In this document: one piece after another, positions 1-12,214 of the stretch
Layout: each line of letters starts with the position of its first letter
Numbering within the stretch: position 1 is the first letter of the stretch
Source: Cerioporus squamosus
Lineage: Eukaryota > Basidiomycota > Agaricomycetes > Polyporales > Polyporaceae
Direction: 5' to 3'
DNA length: 64,000 nt
Assembly: GCA_022592435.1 (NCBI GenBank)
Contig: JABYQS010000008.1
Location: 124,001-188,000, forward strand
Made by a program: the position numbers and the translations under genes
The notes under the pieces: model-generated
The model's input: the letters and a program-made list of their open reading frames with translations, nothing else
The model's database searches: none
Told to the model about the DNA's origin: nothing

Positions 1-177
1 GATGTGGCACTTCCCGCCCTCCGGGACGTTGCGATCGACAGCTTGACCGCATTGCTCAGGCTGGGAAGCTGGGGCGGTGACGGGCCCGCTAGTACGCTGG
101 ACTCATCCGCCTCTCACACGCACTATGAAGCTACTGTGCAACACCACAGATCTTTCGGGTCGTCCGAGACGATATGA
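1..177 (+). CDS. possible 3' end of an unrecognised protein
   Basis: Frame 1 is open from the window edge to a TGA at 175-177 (about 58 codons). The first part is leucine/alanine-rich with GC-rich third positions, as in real genes here. Nothing identifies a family, and the last third (Ser/His-rich) looks less like coding sequence. It could be the last exon of a gene lying to the left, or chance. The stretch from 178 to 627 shows nothing else I can support beyond the promoter side of the coactosin gene. Confidence 0.2.
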   Translation, partial: DVALPALRDVAIDSLTALLRLGSWGGDGPASTLDSSASHTHYEATVQHHRSFGSSETI

Positions 178-627
178 GAATCCTAACAGACCTGAAGTAG
201 ACTCAGACGCACCACCATTCTCTTCAAGATTGTGTTCGTCGCCTTGAAGCAACTCGAGACTCGAGTCGACGATAATTCTCGAAGGCGGTCGCTCCGAGCC
301 TTGAGCTGATAAGTAGTAGTCACTGCACCACCACGTAGTCTGCTGTTCGCACCTTCTGCTTTGCTCCGCCTTTGCAAATGCTACCTGAACCATTTGCCCA
401 GTGACCACGTCAAGTAGCGTACATCAGTACAACGAGCCAGCCTGAGTTCTTGCGACCGTCGACCGCAGCGCCCGGCAGATGCCGAAGCAGGCGGGATGGG
501 CGGGTCGATAGCGCGGACACCGCCCACATCCTGTTCACGACCACCCCGCCCTCCCGCCTCGTCGACTCTCTATTCTTGCTTTCCTGAGCCTCTTCTCCTT
601 GTCTTCATTTCTCCTCCCGCGCACGAC

Positions 628-1358
628 ATGGCCGACCTCTCCGATCCGAAGATCGACGAAGGTGAGGCCATATGCGCTTAGGCAGGCTCACCGGGCCCGT
701 GACCGACCGCCGATCGTTCGTGCAGCGTACCAGGACGTCCGCTCGGACAAGTCGGACACGAACTGGCTTCTGCTCGACTACGAGGTGCGCATCCTTCTGT
801 TCCTTGCAGCTCCAGACGCACCACCACAGCGCTCACCACCGCACGCGACACGCAGAGCGACCGCTCGGACAAGCTCAAGCTCACCGCGACCGGATCGGGA
901 GGGCTCACCGAGCTCCGCGAGCACCTGGACGACAGCAAGGCGTCGTATGCGTACGTGCGCGTGCAGTACGCGAACGACAAGGAGTCCAAGCGCGAGAAGT
1001 TCATCCTCGTCGTCTGGATCGGCCCCAACTGCAAGGTCATGCGCAAAGCGAAGGTGCGTTGCGTCCTCCGTCCTCTCAGACCATCCTCGCCCTTCCCTCG
1101 CCACACTTCGCTTCACCATGCTGGAAGTGTATCAGGTATTGACCGCTAGGTCGTCATGCAGATCTCCGTACACTCCGCAGACGTGAAGAACGTCCTGCGC
1201 GTGTTCTCGACAGAGGTCCCTGCCCGGGAGAAGGACGATCTCAAGGAGGAGCCCATCATCATCAAGCTGCGCAAGGTGAGCTCCCAGGCACAAGCAGCAT
1301 CCTCGCGTCGTGGTGACAGCCATTGTAGGCGGGAGGCGCCAGCTACGATGGTGTTTAA
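628..1358 (+). CDS. coactosin-like actin-binding protein (ADF-homology domain)
   Basis: Small actin-filament binding protein of the ADF/cofilin fold, acting in the cytoplasm on the cortical actin cytoskeleton. I read five exons: 628-661, 726-784, 856-1053, 1150-1275 and 1329-1358, giving 148 residues, close to the usual 140-150 for coactosin. Diagnostic stretches are NWLLLDY in the first strand, YAYVRVQYAND, the basic block SKREKFILVVWIGP (the conserved K-F-x-L-x-x-W-I-G of coactosins), a long helix with VLRVFSTEV, and the C-terminal AGGASYDG that matches the AGGAxYD tail of the family. All introns are 64-96 bases or shorter and use GT/AG. The ATG is the only one giving the family N-terminus (acidic, Asp/Glu-rich). 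The gene converges with SEC20, with 113 bases between the stop codons. Identification is firm at family level; actin binding is inferred from the family. Confidence 0.9.
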
Positions 1359-1471
1359 GATACCACGTTGTCGTTGCAGTCACTATCGTTGTATGAATCG
1401 TTTCACTGGAATTCATGTCGTGGCAAAGGAGGGTATGTGCGAATAAGTTAAAAGGTGCGTACACGGTCCAA

Positions 1472-2697
1472 CTACAGTTCGTCGTGCGCGCTGGTGGTCG
1501 CCTCGGTGCTGGATGTACTCGATTCGGGCACGACACTGGACAAGACCTCCGAGATCGTCGACGCCGGTACTGGGTCGGAGCAGGCGGGGGTATCTGTGCC
1601 GCAGGAAACAACGACGGAACCTGCGATCGATGCAGCAACTGTCGATGCGGTCGCCGCCACGACCGACGCGACACTGCTCGCGGATAGCGACGCCTGACCC
1701 TTCTCCATCGCGAGCAAGGCCTCGTCCCCGCTGAAGTCCGGCACGAACCGTGTCCACCACAGCGCAATCCGCAGACCGCGATCAACCAGCCGCTGCTTCA
1801 AGATGAAGAGCACGACGAGCACGAAGAAGAGGAGGCCGGCGAGATGAGCATGCGGTCGAGCCAGTCGGACTTCTCGAGCGCGGTGATAAGGTGCTTCGAG
1901 GTGGTCATGAGGGAGTCGAGGACGTCGTGCGTGGTGGACGTGGACTTGAGGTTGGCCGTGGACGACTCTGCGGCATTGTGAATGGGGCGAGTGTATGCGA
2001 GCGAGGGAGAACGTACCGAGAAGTTGTGTGGAGAGCACGGAGCGTTCGAGCTCGCCCTGCATGAGACCTATTGTCCGCTGTAGAGCCTCCGTGACGTCGT
2101 TGTTCGCCTTCATTACCGCGTCCTCCCTGCCTCCAGGTGAGACTTGGCAGGAACAACAGCATGCTTGTACGTACGTTACTTTCTCGTTCAGTGTCTGCTT
2201 CTCCCGCACCGCCGATGAGCGCAGCAGCTCCTCTCGGCGAGAGGTCTGCTGGGCATCGATCGCGCGTTTCGACGCCAGAACAGCAGCACGCGTGTCCTTG
2301 CGCAGTCTACGAGCGCACTCAGCGCCATCCGTTCGGGATCGACAACCGGGCGACGCACCTTGCTAACGTCGCCTGGAACTCTTCGACGACCTGCCTCAGC
2401 TCCCTCCGCGCGCGCTCCGTGCGCTGGTCCTCCACTGCAACGTCAAGGCTCTACTCAGATCGGTCTCGCACTCCTCCTCTCATGTCTGTGGCCGTAGAGG
2501 ATGCGTACCTCGAGCTGCCGCGCGAACACGTCGAGGTCATCCCGCACCTCCGCGGCGTACTGTTGCTGGAGAGCGAGCGGGCCCGTGCATGAGCGTAACC
2601 GGGGGATCTGGAATTCAATGAGGTCCTTCTGTCGTCGCTCAAGCGAGGCAATTGTGCTGGCTGTCTCTTCGTCGACGGCAGAGGGCAGGGGCGGCAT
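1472..2697 (-). CDS. SEC20: Sec20-type Golgi-ER SNARE with HDEL terminus
   Basis: Membrane-anchored SNARE of the ER that accepts retrograde COPI vesicles, with Ufe1, Use1 and Sec22 as family partners. Exons on the minus strand: 2697-2509, 2450-2359, 2306-2175, 2126-2017 and 1967-1472. Order of parts: N-terminal helical region (from MPPLPSAVDEET), the LRKDTRAAVLASKRAIDAQ stretch typical of Sec20, the SNARE helix (ELERSVLSTQLLE through DVLDSLMTTSKHLITALEK), one membrane segment (AGLLFFVLVVLFILKQR), a luminal Ser/Ala/Val-rich tail, and the last four residues HDEL, the ER-retrieval signal also present in yeast Sec20. Between the SNARE helix (LDRMLI) and the membrane segment the frame slips by one base near 1840-1845: one T appears missing. 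Because both sides, including HDEL, are preserved, an assembly deletion is the likeliest cause. Divergent from RRG9 with a 214-base shared promoter. Confidence 0.9.
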
Positions 2698-2911
2698 GCT
2701 GGTGGACGTGGTGGTTGAAGGCAGAGGGCAGGCAGCGCGCGGTGGCGCGTATTGCTGTCGCTCGGCAGACGCCGAGCTGCTTTTGGGCTACGGAGGCAAG
2801 CTCAGCTAGTCACCACCACCACCTCCTCCGCTTTTCCTGAGTTCGTCGTTCATTGTGATTCCTGGATTACACAACAAAAGAGCATCATAACCACTATACC
2901 CCTCTTTAACT

Positions 2912-3568
2912 ATGCTCTCGACGACACTTCGCTCGGTCTTCCCGCAGAAAACCCCCGCACGACACACGCTCATAAACCTCTACTCGACCGTGGCCGAGCT
3001 CACGCGGACTCACTGGAAGACCGGCGCGCATCCCGCACCAAAGTCGCTTGTAGAGAAAGACGACGACGACGAAGACTGGCCAGCGCCGCAGAAGGAGATG
3101 CACCCGTCGCTCGAGGCTGAGCTCGCGGACGCAGAAGCAGAAGCAGAAGAGTCTTCGTCAAGACCGCTCCCACACCGCCCGTTCTCCAAGACGGCGGAGC
3201 AGAAGCCGACCCCGCAGCAGTACCGCGCCCACCGCGAGACGATGAAGAAGAAGTTCCCGGAGGGGTGGGCGCCCCCACGCAAGCTGTCGCGCGAGGCGAT
3301 GGTCGCCGTGCGGCACCTACACCAGGTCGACCCCGCGGCGTTCTCGACGCCGATCCTGGCGGAGAAGTTCCACATCAGCAAGGAGGCGGTGCGGCGGATA
3401 CTGAAGAGCAAGTGGGAGCCGACGAGGGAGCAGAAGGCAAAGATGGCGGCGAGGGAGAAGGAGGCGCGGATGGCGTGGAAGGTGGGGAAGAGGGCGGAGG
3501 AGAACAGGCAGTATGAGAAAGATCAGAGGCGTGTGGAGCGGGAGGAGGACGAGTTGACTTTGACGTGA
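2912..3568 (+). CDS. RRG9: RRG9/neugrin-family mitochondrial protein
   Basis: Single-exon gene for a 218-residue protein of the neugrin/Rrg9 family, required for respiratory growth and mitochondrial genome maintenance in yeast. The N-terminus (MLSTTLRSVFPQKTPARHT) is Arg/Ser/Thr-rich and acid-free, as expected of a mitochondrial presequence. A low-complexity Glu/Ala region follows (about residues 65-90). The family core is at about residues 118-170: GWAPPRKLSREAM, then a helix-turn-helix-like block with FSTPILAEKFHIS and EAVRRILKSKW. The C-terminus is a charged Lys/Glu/Arg coiled coil ending EEDELTLT. The core block is diagnostic. The start is the first ATG after a run of stops and gives the presequence. 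Confidence 0.88.
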   Translation: MLSTTLRSVFPQKTPARHTLINLYSTVAELTRTHWKTGAHPAPKSLVEKDDDDEDWPAPQKEMHPSLEAELADAEAEAEESSSRPLPHRPFSKTAEQKPTPQQYRAHRETMKKKFPEGWAPPRKLSREAMVAVRHLHQVDPAAFSTPILAEKFHISKEAVRRILKSKWEPTREQKAKMAAREKEARMAWKVGKRAEENRQYEKDQRRVEREEDELTLT

Positions 3569-4315
3569 GCTTGCTGCTGGGCCGCACGGTATGCTTGCAC
3601 GGATTTTATGTTATGCTACTCATCAAGGTAATGCATAGTCACTACGGTATGTTCACGTCGTCATCGTCCGTAGCGTTACATCTCACACGTTCGGCATCAA
3701 CAGCTCATTATAATACATTGCGACTTCGCCACAGTGACACGGAGGCCAGACGTCTGTCATGCATACGTTGCTACACCAACGGCTGTGGGTGGTTAACAAC
3801 ATCATAGTGCGTAGCTATCGCATCCCGAAGCTTCGAACAATCTTTAAGCGTTGGCGAACCTGCCTCAGCCTTCGGATGCAATGTTGGCCGCGACCTACGC
3901 TGCCTCGTCAGGATGAATTCGGTGTTTTGAACAGGCCTTTGACACATCCGCCACTGTAGAAGTTAACCTGTCGACGTGGCTAGTGAACAAGAGTGAACAG
4001 AGTCTATGTAGATGGCTTCAATCGCAGATGAACCAGGCACCACGTGGCGGTTCGACTCCAGATTGAGAACGCGGGCGCCTCGATTGCCTCTTTTGCGAAA
4101 GAGTCTGTTAGTGCTTCTCCACCTCGCAACCGTGTTCGTTCTCTCCCGTCGCAATCCGTATCGTGATCTTTCCCTGTAGAACGCCGCCACGAGTAAGTGA
4201 GCACCCATACACTGCGGACCGACCTGATCGGCCCTGTTCTAACCAGTCGTTTGACAACCTATTATACAAGGAGCTAACCACAACGACCTGAAGAGAATCA
4301 ACTGGCCCATATCCT
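3569..4315. other. intergenic, no gene seen
   Basis: Contains the 3' side of RRG9 and the 3' side of the reverse-strand gene that follows. Short open frames on both strands have no family resemblance and poor codon preference. I see no RNA gene. Confidence 0.6.
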
Positions 4316-5579
4316 CTACCTCATAATATCTTCCTCTCCTCCTTCGGCCATTTTTACCTTGTCCTGCAAAGCAAAAACCGCAAACGTGAGTTGAACAACC
4401 CGCACATTGAACAAAAAGTTGCAAGCTGCCTCCCAAACTCACCATGTACTCCGCACAAGCGACGAAACACTGCAGCAACACCCTTCGGTTCTCCACGGGG
4501 CACATGCCCCCGGCGGGCCCCGCGTCCGCGTCCGGGTCGCGAAGTAGGTGCGGGGACTCGGACGGCAAGGGCACGACCAGGCGTTCAACGACGTTGACAG
4601 TCGACGGGCACGCCCCGCTCGCGATGGCGGCGATCAACTCCGCCGTTATCGTCACCATGTAAAACGTAGGTGCCGAGCGCATGAATGACACCAGAAGGAC
4701 CGGCGCCGGAGGCAGCTCAGAGTATTCGGATTCCCCATGTGCCAGTGCAGCCGCCGCCGCCGCCCTGCGCCTCGCGTTCTCCTTCGTGATTCCCGCGACC
4801 GCACACGCCAGCGTGCGTGCAAGCGAGTTCTTGAGGCGTGTCTCATCCTATAGGTTGATCGTCAAGTTCAACTCCCGCGCAGAAACTGGCAAACGATGGG
4901 CCCGCGACGTGCCGCGCTGCGCTACTTTCAACTCACCTCGTTCACGTCCACGAACATCGACGGCCTTAATAACCCAACCCGGAAATTCAGCCGCTCAACA
5001 CTCTGCCACGCAGGCACCGTGACCTCCTCCCCGCCCACCACCAGCGAGAAGCACTTGCCCCGCCGTCTTGCGCGCTGCGGCAACGCTCCCGGATCCGGAC
5101 GATTGCGGACGAGTCCCATCCCAGCTGCGATCGTCATAGTAGTCGCCCAGCAGGCCAAGCACGAACTTGCTCGTATACGAGTCGTGGCCCTCCGGCACAA
5201 GCGCGGTTTGGGTTTTTCTTGTGCTGTGATGAGCGTATCCCGAAGCGCCCGATGAAGTCGTGCGTTCTCCCTTCCGCAAACTCTTGGTCGGGTCCGTGAT
5301 CGCCTCCATGAGCACCGCCGCAGGAATAGTGGAGTCGGGCAGGCCAGGGAGCGCGTCGATTCCGAAGAACTGCTGCGCGGTGCGGTCGACGATGTCGACG
5401 CGGAGCGTCCTGAAATTAGCCATCGTCCAGGACTCGATGAGCTCCTCGGATTGAGGCTTGCACTGGACCATGGCGGCGAGTGGGTGGTATGAAGCAGGGT
5501 CACGATGAATGAGCCGGATCACGGCACGAATATGCATGTGGCTGACTTGCTGAAGTATTGCGGTATGTAACGACTTCAT
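4316..5579 (-). CDS. unrecognised protein, multi-exon
   Basis: I do not recognise the family. Well-supported 3' exons on the minus strand are about 5065-4937, 4847-4443 and 4363-4316, joined in frame by GTGAGT donors. They encode a stretch with LVVGGEEVTVPAW, an Ala-rich segment with FYMVTITAELIAAIASG that could be a weak hydrophobic helix, a Pro/Glu-rich part, and the end DKVKMAEGGEEDIMR. The 5' part is open from an ATG at 5579 (an alternative ATG lies at 5471) and contains ESWTMANFRTLRVDIVDRT and FVLGLLGDYYDDRS, clearly coding in character. Between about 5050 and 5150 the frame changes. No good GT donor of normal length joins the two sides, so either a short unusual intron or a one-base deletion is present. 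Function unknown. Confidence 0.6.
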
Positions 5580-6071
5580 GCTGGCCGCGTCACGGATGTG
5601 TCCTCCTCCTCGCGGATCGACCGAGAACGGACATCCGGGATCTGTTCAGATTGGGCCATGGGCGCAGGAAAGAGTCTCATGAGATAGAACTAACCACACG
5701 CCGAGTTACCGTCCATTGCGGAAACTCGGCATTGCAGGAGTAGGAGCGCAATTCTCAATCCGAGTAAATCCCGGCGTACTCAGTACTTACTGTACGCCCA
5801 CGCTTCGCACGTACGCTCAAAATGAAGCTAGTATATGGACATTACTAAATCAAACTATAAGTACAGGGTGACAGGTGCCGGTGATAGGTAACACTGCACA
5901 AACAACAGCAACGCGAACCTGTAGCAACCATACATCGGGAGATATCAGCCCATACTGGGCGTACGTACGTGTATGTCTGTTATAAATCGGATTCGCAACC
6001 TCGGAGTCTCAAGCTCAAGCAAAAACCTTCCTCAAACGCACCGCACGGTCCGCACCACCCCATCTTCACCT

Positions 6072-9000
6072 TCACTCCGAGTCCTCGGGGCGCTCCTCAT
6101 CCGGCGGGGGGCCAGAGATATCGACATGGCCCTTACCGTCCATCACCGCGTCCTGCGTGGACACGTCCACGCCCGCCTCTCTGCACGCCTTCTCCTCCGC
6201 CTCGCCCAAGCCGAGCGGGTCGCGCGGGATCCACACCACCGGCTGCGGGTCCACGCTCGCCGGGTGGTAGAAGTCCTTCGGGCCCGCCTCCTCGTCGACG
6301 CCGCGCAGCGAGCTCACGTGGCTGGTGGGCGTGCTCGGTCCGCCCTCCTCGGCCTCCTCGAGCTGTGCCGCCTTTGCCTTGCCGACATCGACAGATCCTG
6401 CGACGCTCGCCCGCTTCCGCGCCTTCTCCTCGGCTGCGCGCGACGTGCTCGTGGCGTCAACGTCGGCGTCCCCCTTGTTCTCGGCCTTGATCTCCTTGAA
6501 TGACGCATCGTCGTCGAGCTCCCGGGCAGACGCAGCGACGTTTTGGTCCTTCGTCCCGTGCGTCTGGTCCGCGAGGGTCAGGGGCAGGAACTCGATGAGC
6601 GGGCCGTACGAGTTGTTGATGATGAGGTGATAGAACGCCGTAAACGCGATGAGGACGATCATCAGCGCGCCCTCCGGGATCGCGCTCGCCTTGTTGTTCT
6701 GATCGCGCGCAAGGAAGAAGAGCGCAGCGAGACAGATCTGCTGAATGTACAGGCCGACAAAGATGTGCTGGATCGCCTTGGGGAAATAGAGGCCGCCAGT
6801 CTCGCTCGCTGGGTTGGTGTCGAGCTGCCAGATGAACTGGTACTTCCAGAGCTGGTACAGGAGGAAGAACGTGGCGACTGAAAGACCGTTAATGATGGGC
6901 GAGATGATGCTGTATGCAAGCGCTGCGAAGACGGTGAGCAACAAATTTTTCACGACCAGCAAAGGTACTCACTGATGACCACGATGAGCGTGATGCTGGG
7001 GAAGAGCGTCCCCCACGACACCGAGCGCATAGTATACTTGATCCTGTAGATGGAGCGAGGGGTGGAGCCGAGGATGAACAGTTTGACGTAGTACAGGACC
7101 AGAGGGACTACTTGGAGGAAACCAGCCGCCGTACCCGAGAGACCCTGTAGGATCACGTAGGTAAGGAAGAACGTCGACGCCTTGGGCAAGTTCTGAGCGA
7201 GGAGGGATGGGATGGATCCGGGGTTGTTCACGAGGTCAGGAAGGGCTGCGATGATACCGGACGAAAGGGTGACGACCAAGAACGAGTTCTGAAAAGGCGT
7301 TCGTTAGCTTCGACCCGACTGGGTATGGTGAATGAGTTACTCACGATGACCTGGAACATGAAGTACCGAGTCATCAAGCTCAACTCGATAGTCTTACGCT
7401 GCGGCATACCCTCGAAGCGCGCAAGGAGGCGTAGGATGATCGGGAGCAGCATCATGAGGATAGCGAGCAACGCCGGGGGGAGAATACCGGAGATGATGCC
7501 GACAATGACGGCGGGCAGGTCGCACAGCCATGCGAGCCAGCTGTAAGTGGCGCAAAGCGAATGCACGTTGGACACCACACCGATGAATGCAACTGTAAAG
7601 GAGGGGTGTCAGCTAGGCTATCGAAAATGCACGCCTATATGCGTGGCACGCACCAGGAATAGCCCAAACGATGATGAGACCGATCGTGATGCACCAGGAG
7701 ACGGCAGTCCTGACGCGAGCCTCGTACGGGTTCATGTTCAGGTTGCTCCAGATTACATCGTCCGGAGAGACGCCGACACCCATTGACTGCATCCGGTAGG
7801 GCATATGGTGCGTGAGGACCTGAGCAGCCATGTGCGCGGCGATCTGTTGGTTGAAGAGGACGAATGCGGAGTTGAGCGGAGGGTACGTCTGCGACGTGGC
7901 GGGGTCGGCCTTGAGCGCATCGGGATGGTTCGTCTGGGGCTCGGGGAGGTTGGACGAGTTGGCGACGTCGCGCGCAAGCGTGCGGCGGGCATTCCTCAGA
8001 GCGTCGTTGGTCTCCTTGATCTCCTGTCGTGCCCACTCGATCGAGTCCACCTTCTTGCCCATGAACGGAAGGCCGAACGGCAGGAAGCCGACCGGCGGAA
8101 GACGGTGCGTAGGGCGCTTGTTCTTGGGGACGAGCTTCTCAGCAAGCGCGACGTCACCTCGTTCGACGTCGACGATGCTGGGATCCGTGAGCGGGCGACC
8201 GTCGTTATTAGCGGTATCGACGGATCCGCGTTTGTCCTTCTTCGCTGCCTTGGCCTCGGCCTTAAGCTTCTTGTTGTGGAGCTTGACAGCGGTATTGATG
8301 AGGCTCGTCTCGGCAGATTCGAGCTTCTTCGCGGCCTTCAGGCGACGCTCGTAGAGGTCCGGCATCTCTTTGAGGTCACGGTTCAGCCAGACCTTGGCAA
8401 CGCCGCCGGGAAGGTGGGAGAAGACGTTGGACAGAGCGGACTCGGTGAGGTAGCGGCGGGGAACGCCGGTAATGAGCACGGTGCTCGCTTGCGGCGACGA
8501 GGAGTTCCTGGGGTCCATGAGCCACCGCTGGCGGGCGGTGACAAAGTGCTTCATCTCATGGCGTATGTTCCACCAGATCCAGATCGTGGATAACCACGCG
8601 AAGATGATGTGCGCCGCATAGCGGGTCTGCTTGTCGGGGGCGACATTGCCGAAGATGAAGCGGTCAAGACCGGAGTGTTGGCTGACAGACGTGCCAACGG
8701 AGGTGACAGGGAGGAGGACAATCCACGAAAGCAGCCAGATAGGAAGCAGGATCCGGACGATCATGCGGAGGAAGCGGACGAAGAAGTACGCATCCATACC
8801 GTTCTTCTCCCGGATCTCATGGTAGTCCGCCATGAAGACCGAGTACGGCCATAGTAGGATATTCTTTGTGAGCGCTGCTGCGCGGCGGCTGAAGAGAGGA
8901 GGTTGTCAGCACTTGCGCGTTGAGACACGGACATCGCGCCGCTGGGCCTGTCAAGCGCATATATGCACGAAGACGGGAATCTATCCGCGACCAAGTCCGC

Positions 9001-9631
9001 CGCACGGTGGACGTGACGTCAGGCTCGAGCAGGCCCGGGCCCGGTCGAGGTCACTTGCAAGAGTTTCCTGGATTGACGCGGTCGTAGCACCGTCGAGTGG
9101 CTACGAGGCGGGCGGGACCACTGGAAGTCACAGTCGACCTCGGCGGCAGCGTCGCGGATAAGGAACAGTTAACCTCGGCAGACAAGGTAACGTACACCGC
9201 TCCTGTGTCCGCCGGACCGCGGACCACTTCCCGTCGTTCGAACGCGCATATATGCGGCAACTTCGATGCCTCACGATCTCCGGGTAAGAGTGCGACGACC
9301 CACGCCCACCATTCATCGCCGCGCCCCGTTCCCTCCCGCCTGCTGCCACGCTGGCCCGACGCCAACCCATCCAAGCCGCGCAAACAAAAAAAAACTCACC
9401 TCTTGGGGGGTATGTATGTTCTGGGTTGATAGATAGCTGGGAAGAAAGGACGGACGAGGGTGAAGATGCCGAGCTCGATACCGAACACCGCCAAGTTGAA
9501 GACGAGGGCGGTGACGAACGTCGAGGTCGACGCGGTGGTAGCACTGGAGAGGCTACTGGAGGAAGACCTGCGGACGGTGCGATGAGCGATAAGACAGCGA
9601 GCAGGACGCGAGACACGGGCCGGACGCACAT
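6072..9631 (-). CDS. CSC1: CSC1/OSCA-family mechanosensitive or calcium-permeable channel
   Basis: Polytopic membrane channel of the CSC1/OSCA/TMEM63 family. Exons on the minus strand: about 9631-9400, 8888-7654, 7592-7345, 7288-6973 and 6922-6072. Order: first membrane helix (FVTALVFNLAVFGIELGIFTLV) followed by QPRTYIPPK; the family block NGMDAYFFVRFLRMI with the next helices; a cytosolic region with VLITGVPRRYL and a Lys-rich coiled segment; then the pore block including ELSLMTRYFMFQV, PLVLYYVKLFILGSTPRS and YSIISPIINGLSVATFF; and a long acidic cytosolic tail ending PEDSE. Roughly 960 residues, normal for fungal members. The very N-terminus is uncertain: an ATG at 9631 can be joined to the first helix only through a short 47-base intron. 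The first main intron (9399-8889) is long for this genome. Family identity is certain; ion selectivity is inferred. Confidence 0.93.
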
Positions 9632-12123
9632 TACGGGTCGTTACTTGTCGCGAGCGCGCTGGCAGTGGAGGGCCCTGGGGGGCGGGGGTATGAAGTAAGG
9701 AAGGACTGCGGTGAGAGGCGGATGCAAGGATATGAAGGGAAGAAAGCGTCGTTGACGTCGCAATGGGGCGAGCTGCCAGCCGCGTTCCACGATCGATCGA
9801 GGCCGACGTAACGGTGTGCCTGCACAAGGGGAATTCCCTCTCCGACTCTCGCACTTTATACGCCTCCTCCTCGGGCCCGCTGCGCCGTTTCCCCTCCGTG
9901 ATGGGCAGCTGTGCGCCGGCTATCTCTCGTGTGCACTGATCTGCACGCTGTGGTCCCGGTGCGCGAACGAGCTGGTACAGACGGTATGCGACGCCGAGGA
10001 CGGATGCACACGAGCCAGGAGACAAAACCCGAAGCTCTGTGTGACACCGGCGCCAGGACACAAGAGACACGCCCACTCCACACTACGTCACCCGACAGCC
10101 CCGTTGCTCTTCCCAATGTGGCAACTGACCGCCCGATCCGAACTTCCCTCACCCCGACCACAACTTGACATCTTCTCTCCGCGCCCATATGCATGCCGTT
10201 CATGATGGCCACGGTAAATCGCACTCGTTCAATCACTCACCCGTTCTGTGCTGGTGGCGAAACAGCCGGGATATGAGGATGGAAAATGTACGTCGGTCAT
10301 AAACACGAGGCTCAACGCCACAAGATGCTGCGCGTCGAGGAACGGTATGTTCCCCAATTGGGTACGTGTCATACCCACCGCGGAGGGAGGACCGCACCGG
10401 TGGAACGATACAGTAGTACTCCTCCTTCTAGCCTCGCTCCATGTACGTTAATCGCGGAACCGAAGACTCCAGCGTATCGGATGGACGAGCCTCTCGGACC
10501 GGGACACGAGAGCTTGGCCAAAACCGACGACGACGTCGACTGTCGATCCTTGAAACGTTGACGACTACTGCATACCGCTTGGTCCCGTTGATCCAAGTTT
10601 TCAGAACCGCACGGCTAGCTAACAAGGATCACCTTACCGAGTCTCTCAGCAGTGTCCGCATCGCCTCGTCGAGATCATGACGCGACATCGTCGAGGCCAA
10701 GGAGGGCAGAGAATTTGCAAAGAAAAAAGGGTTCGAGGAACTCACATCCCAGTAGGGCCGGGAGTATCGGTCGAGGCTGCACGTTGTGCGAGCGGTGAGT
10801 GGAGCGTACCATGGTCGTGGGATTGGCCAGCGACGCCATAGCGATCGTGCCTGGGCTACAGGCTTCTCATGAGAGGCACTGCCGTACACCGCAAGCAGCA
10901 CGCGGCACTACACCGGGGACGACAACCGACATCCGGGGTAGAGTGCATTGCGAAAATTCCTCCGCAACTCTGCAGCGGAGGGCGATGCGGAGACTGGTCC
11001 GTTCTCCGTACACCTAGGTTAGGCTTCGTCTCCACGGAGGAACGCCAGCTGCACGCGCATCGGACTCGGTGCCATAGTCCATGAGGTGAACCGGCTCGAG
11101 TACAAGAGCGGGAAGAGATCCCTGCGAACAACCAATGGTGAGTGCACGCTGCAAGTCGCAAGGTAAGCGAGCATTCGGACGTACTGCAAAGTCATGAACA
11201 CCTCCAGCATGACCCGGGCGGCGATGCAGACCTTCGAAGTTCGAGGACGTGCCTTGTTCCCACTCGTCATCGACCCTGATACTGAAGACCGGGGTCCGGT
11301 ATGCACCAACTTGAACACTCCCTGTCGGGCTGCGCGACACCCGGCCCGCGCACGGCGCACTGAGCGGAGGGATTCTCGACACGGACGGCCAACGCGACCC
11401 GAGGGTAAGTAGCTGCGCAAGAACTCAGTAGCTGCGCAAGAACTCCAGAAACGGGCCGAACGATGTACCTAATATCTGCCAGGCCAAGACGGCGGGAGTC
11501 CGCGTCGGACTCGACGGTGACGCGGTGGTCGACTGCGATCGCCCTCAGAGTCAAGAGATCTACGGAAGTGCGGAAGCAACCGCGCATATTTATATGGGTC
11601 TTGTTGCCCGCACAATGCACGAGTGATCCTCAGGCTGTTGACAGTTGGTGCAAGAGCTCCGCAGGATTATCTGTGTGAGTGCGCGTGGCTATATAACTGG
11701 AGGCGGCGATGATGCCAGTAGTGGTGGTCCCCGTGCACTACTTGCAAGACGAGGATCGAGGATCCCCGATGTGTCTACTCGCCAGCCTGAGGGCCTGCCA
11801 CTTTGAAGATTCGTCGCAGCGGCGCGAGCGTCGGAGGTTGTCTCCTCTAGGCAGCCCAGGGCCACAATCCGACAAGTCGTAGAGCGCGAGGGCCGATCGA
11901 GGTGTACTTTGAACACAACGTTATGCCATCACGGTGAGGACGACGCGGACAATCGAATCTGGACAACCGCCCCGTCATGGCCGTCGCCAAGAACATCCAG
12001 TACTGTGAGTCTCCGACACCGAGAGCCGCCGCTTCGTCGCGGATGTGCACGAAAGTGTCCAGCGTTCTTCAGATAGGCGATTGGTCATGCATTGTTATAA
12101 CCTCGTAAGATCTGAGCATGCAT
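9632..12123. other. 2.5 kb region without a convincing gene
   Basis: The left part is the upstream region of the CSC1 gene. On the minus strand between about 11000 and 11620 there are overlapping open frames with some coding character (for example KVCIAARVMLEVFMTLQYVRM near 11200), and AG/GT signals, but I could not assemble a protein or name a family. A direct duplication of TAGCTGCGCAAGAACTC occurs at about 11409 and 11430. A degraded membrane-protein gene is possible but unproven. Confidence 0.4.
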
Positions 12124-12214
12124 AGCAACTTGACGCAGTGGAAGCGTGCAGGGCTCATAACGGACGGTCCGAATTGGAACCCTGAAGTCCCTGGATCGAA
12201 ACCAGGAGTTGCTA
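12124..12214 (+). tRNA. initiator tRNA-Met (CAT) with a 19-base intron
   Basis: The cloverleaf is complete: acceptor stem AGCAACT/AGTTGCT, D-stem ACGC/GCGT with loop AGTGGAA, anticodon stem CAGGG/CCCTG, anticodon CAT at 12156-12158, variable AAGTC, T-stem CCTGG/CCAGG. Initiator hallmarks of eukaryotes are all present: A1:T72 first pair, three consecutive G:C pairs next to the anticodon loop, and T-loop ATCGAAA (A54, A60) instead of TTCG. The intron is 12160-12178, at the canonical position after base 37. The mature length is 72 with the discriminator A at 12214. A run of eight T at about 12235-12243 serves as RNA polymerase III terminator. A second copy with identical mature sequence but a different intron is at 37376. 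Confidence 0.96.

Noticed and set aside
7805..8593. 262-codon frame on the plus strand inside the CSC1 gene
   Set aside because: Antisense shadow of the large CSC1 exon caused by third-position GC preference; no motif.
10240..12060. A complete multi-pass membrane protein gene
   Set aside because: Several reverse frames are suggestive, but no set of exons with consistent phase and motif could be assembled.
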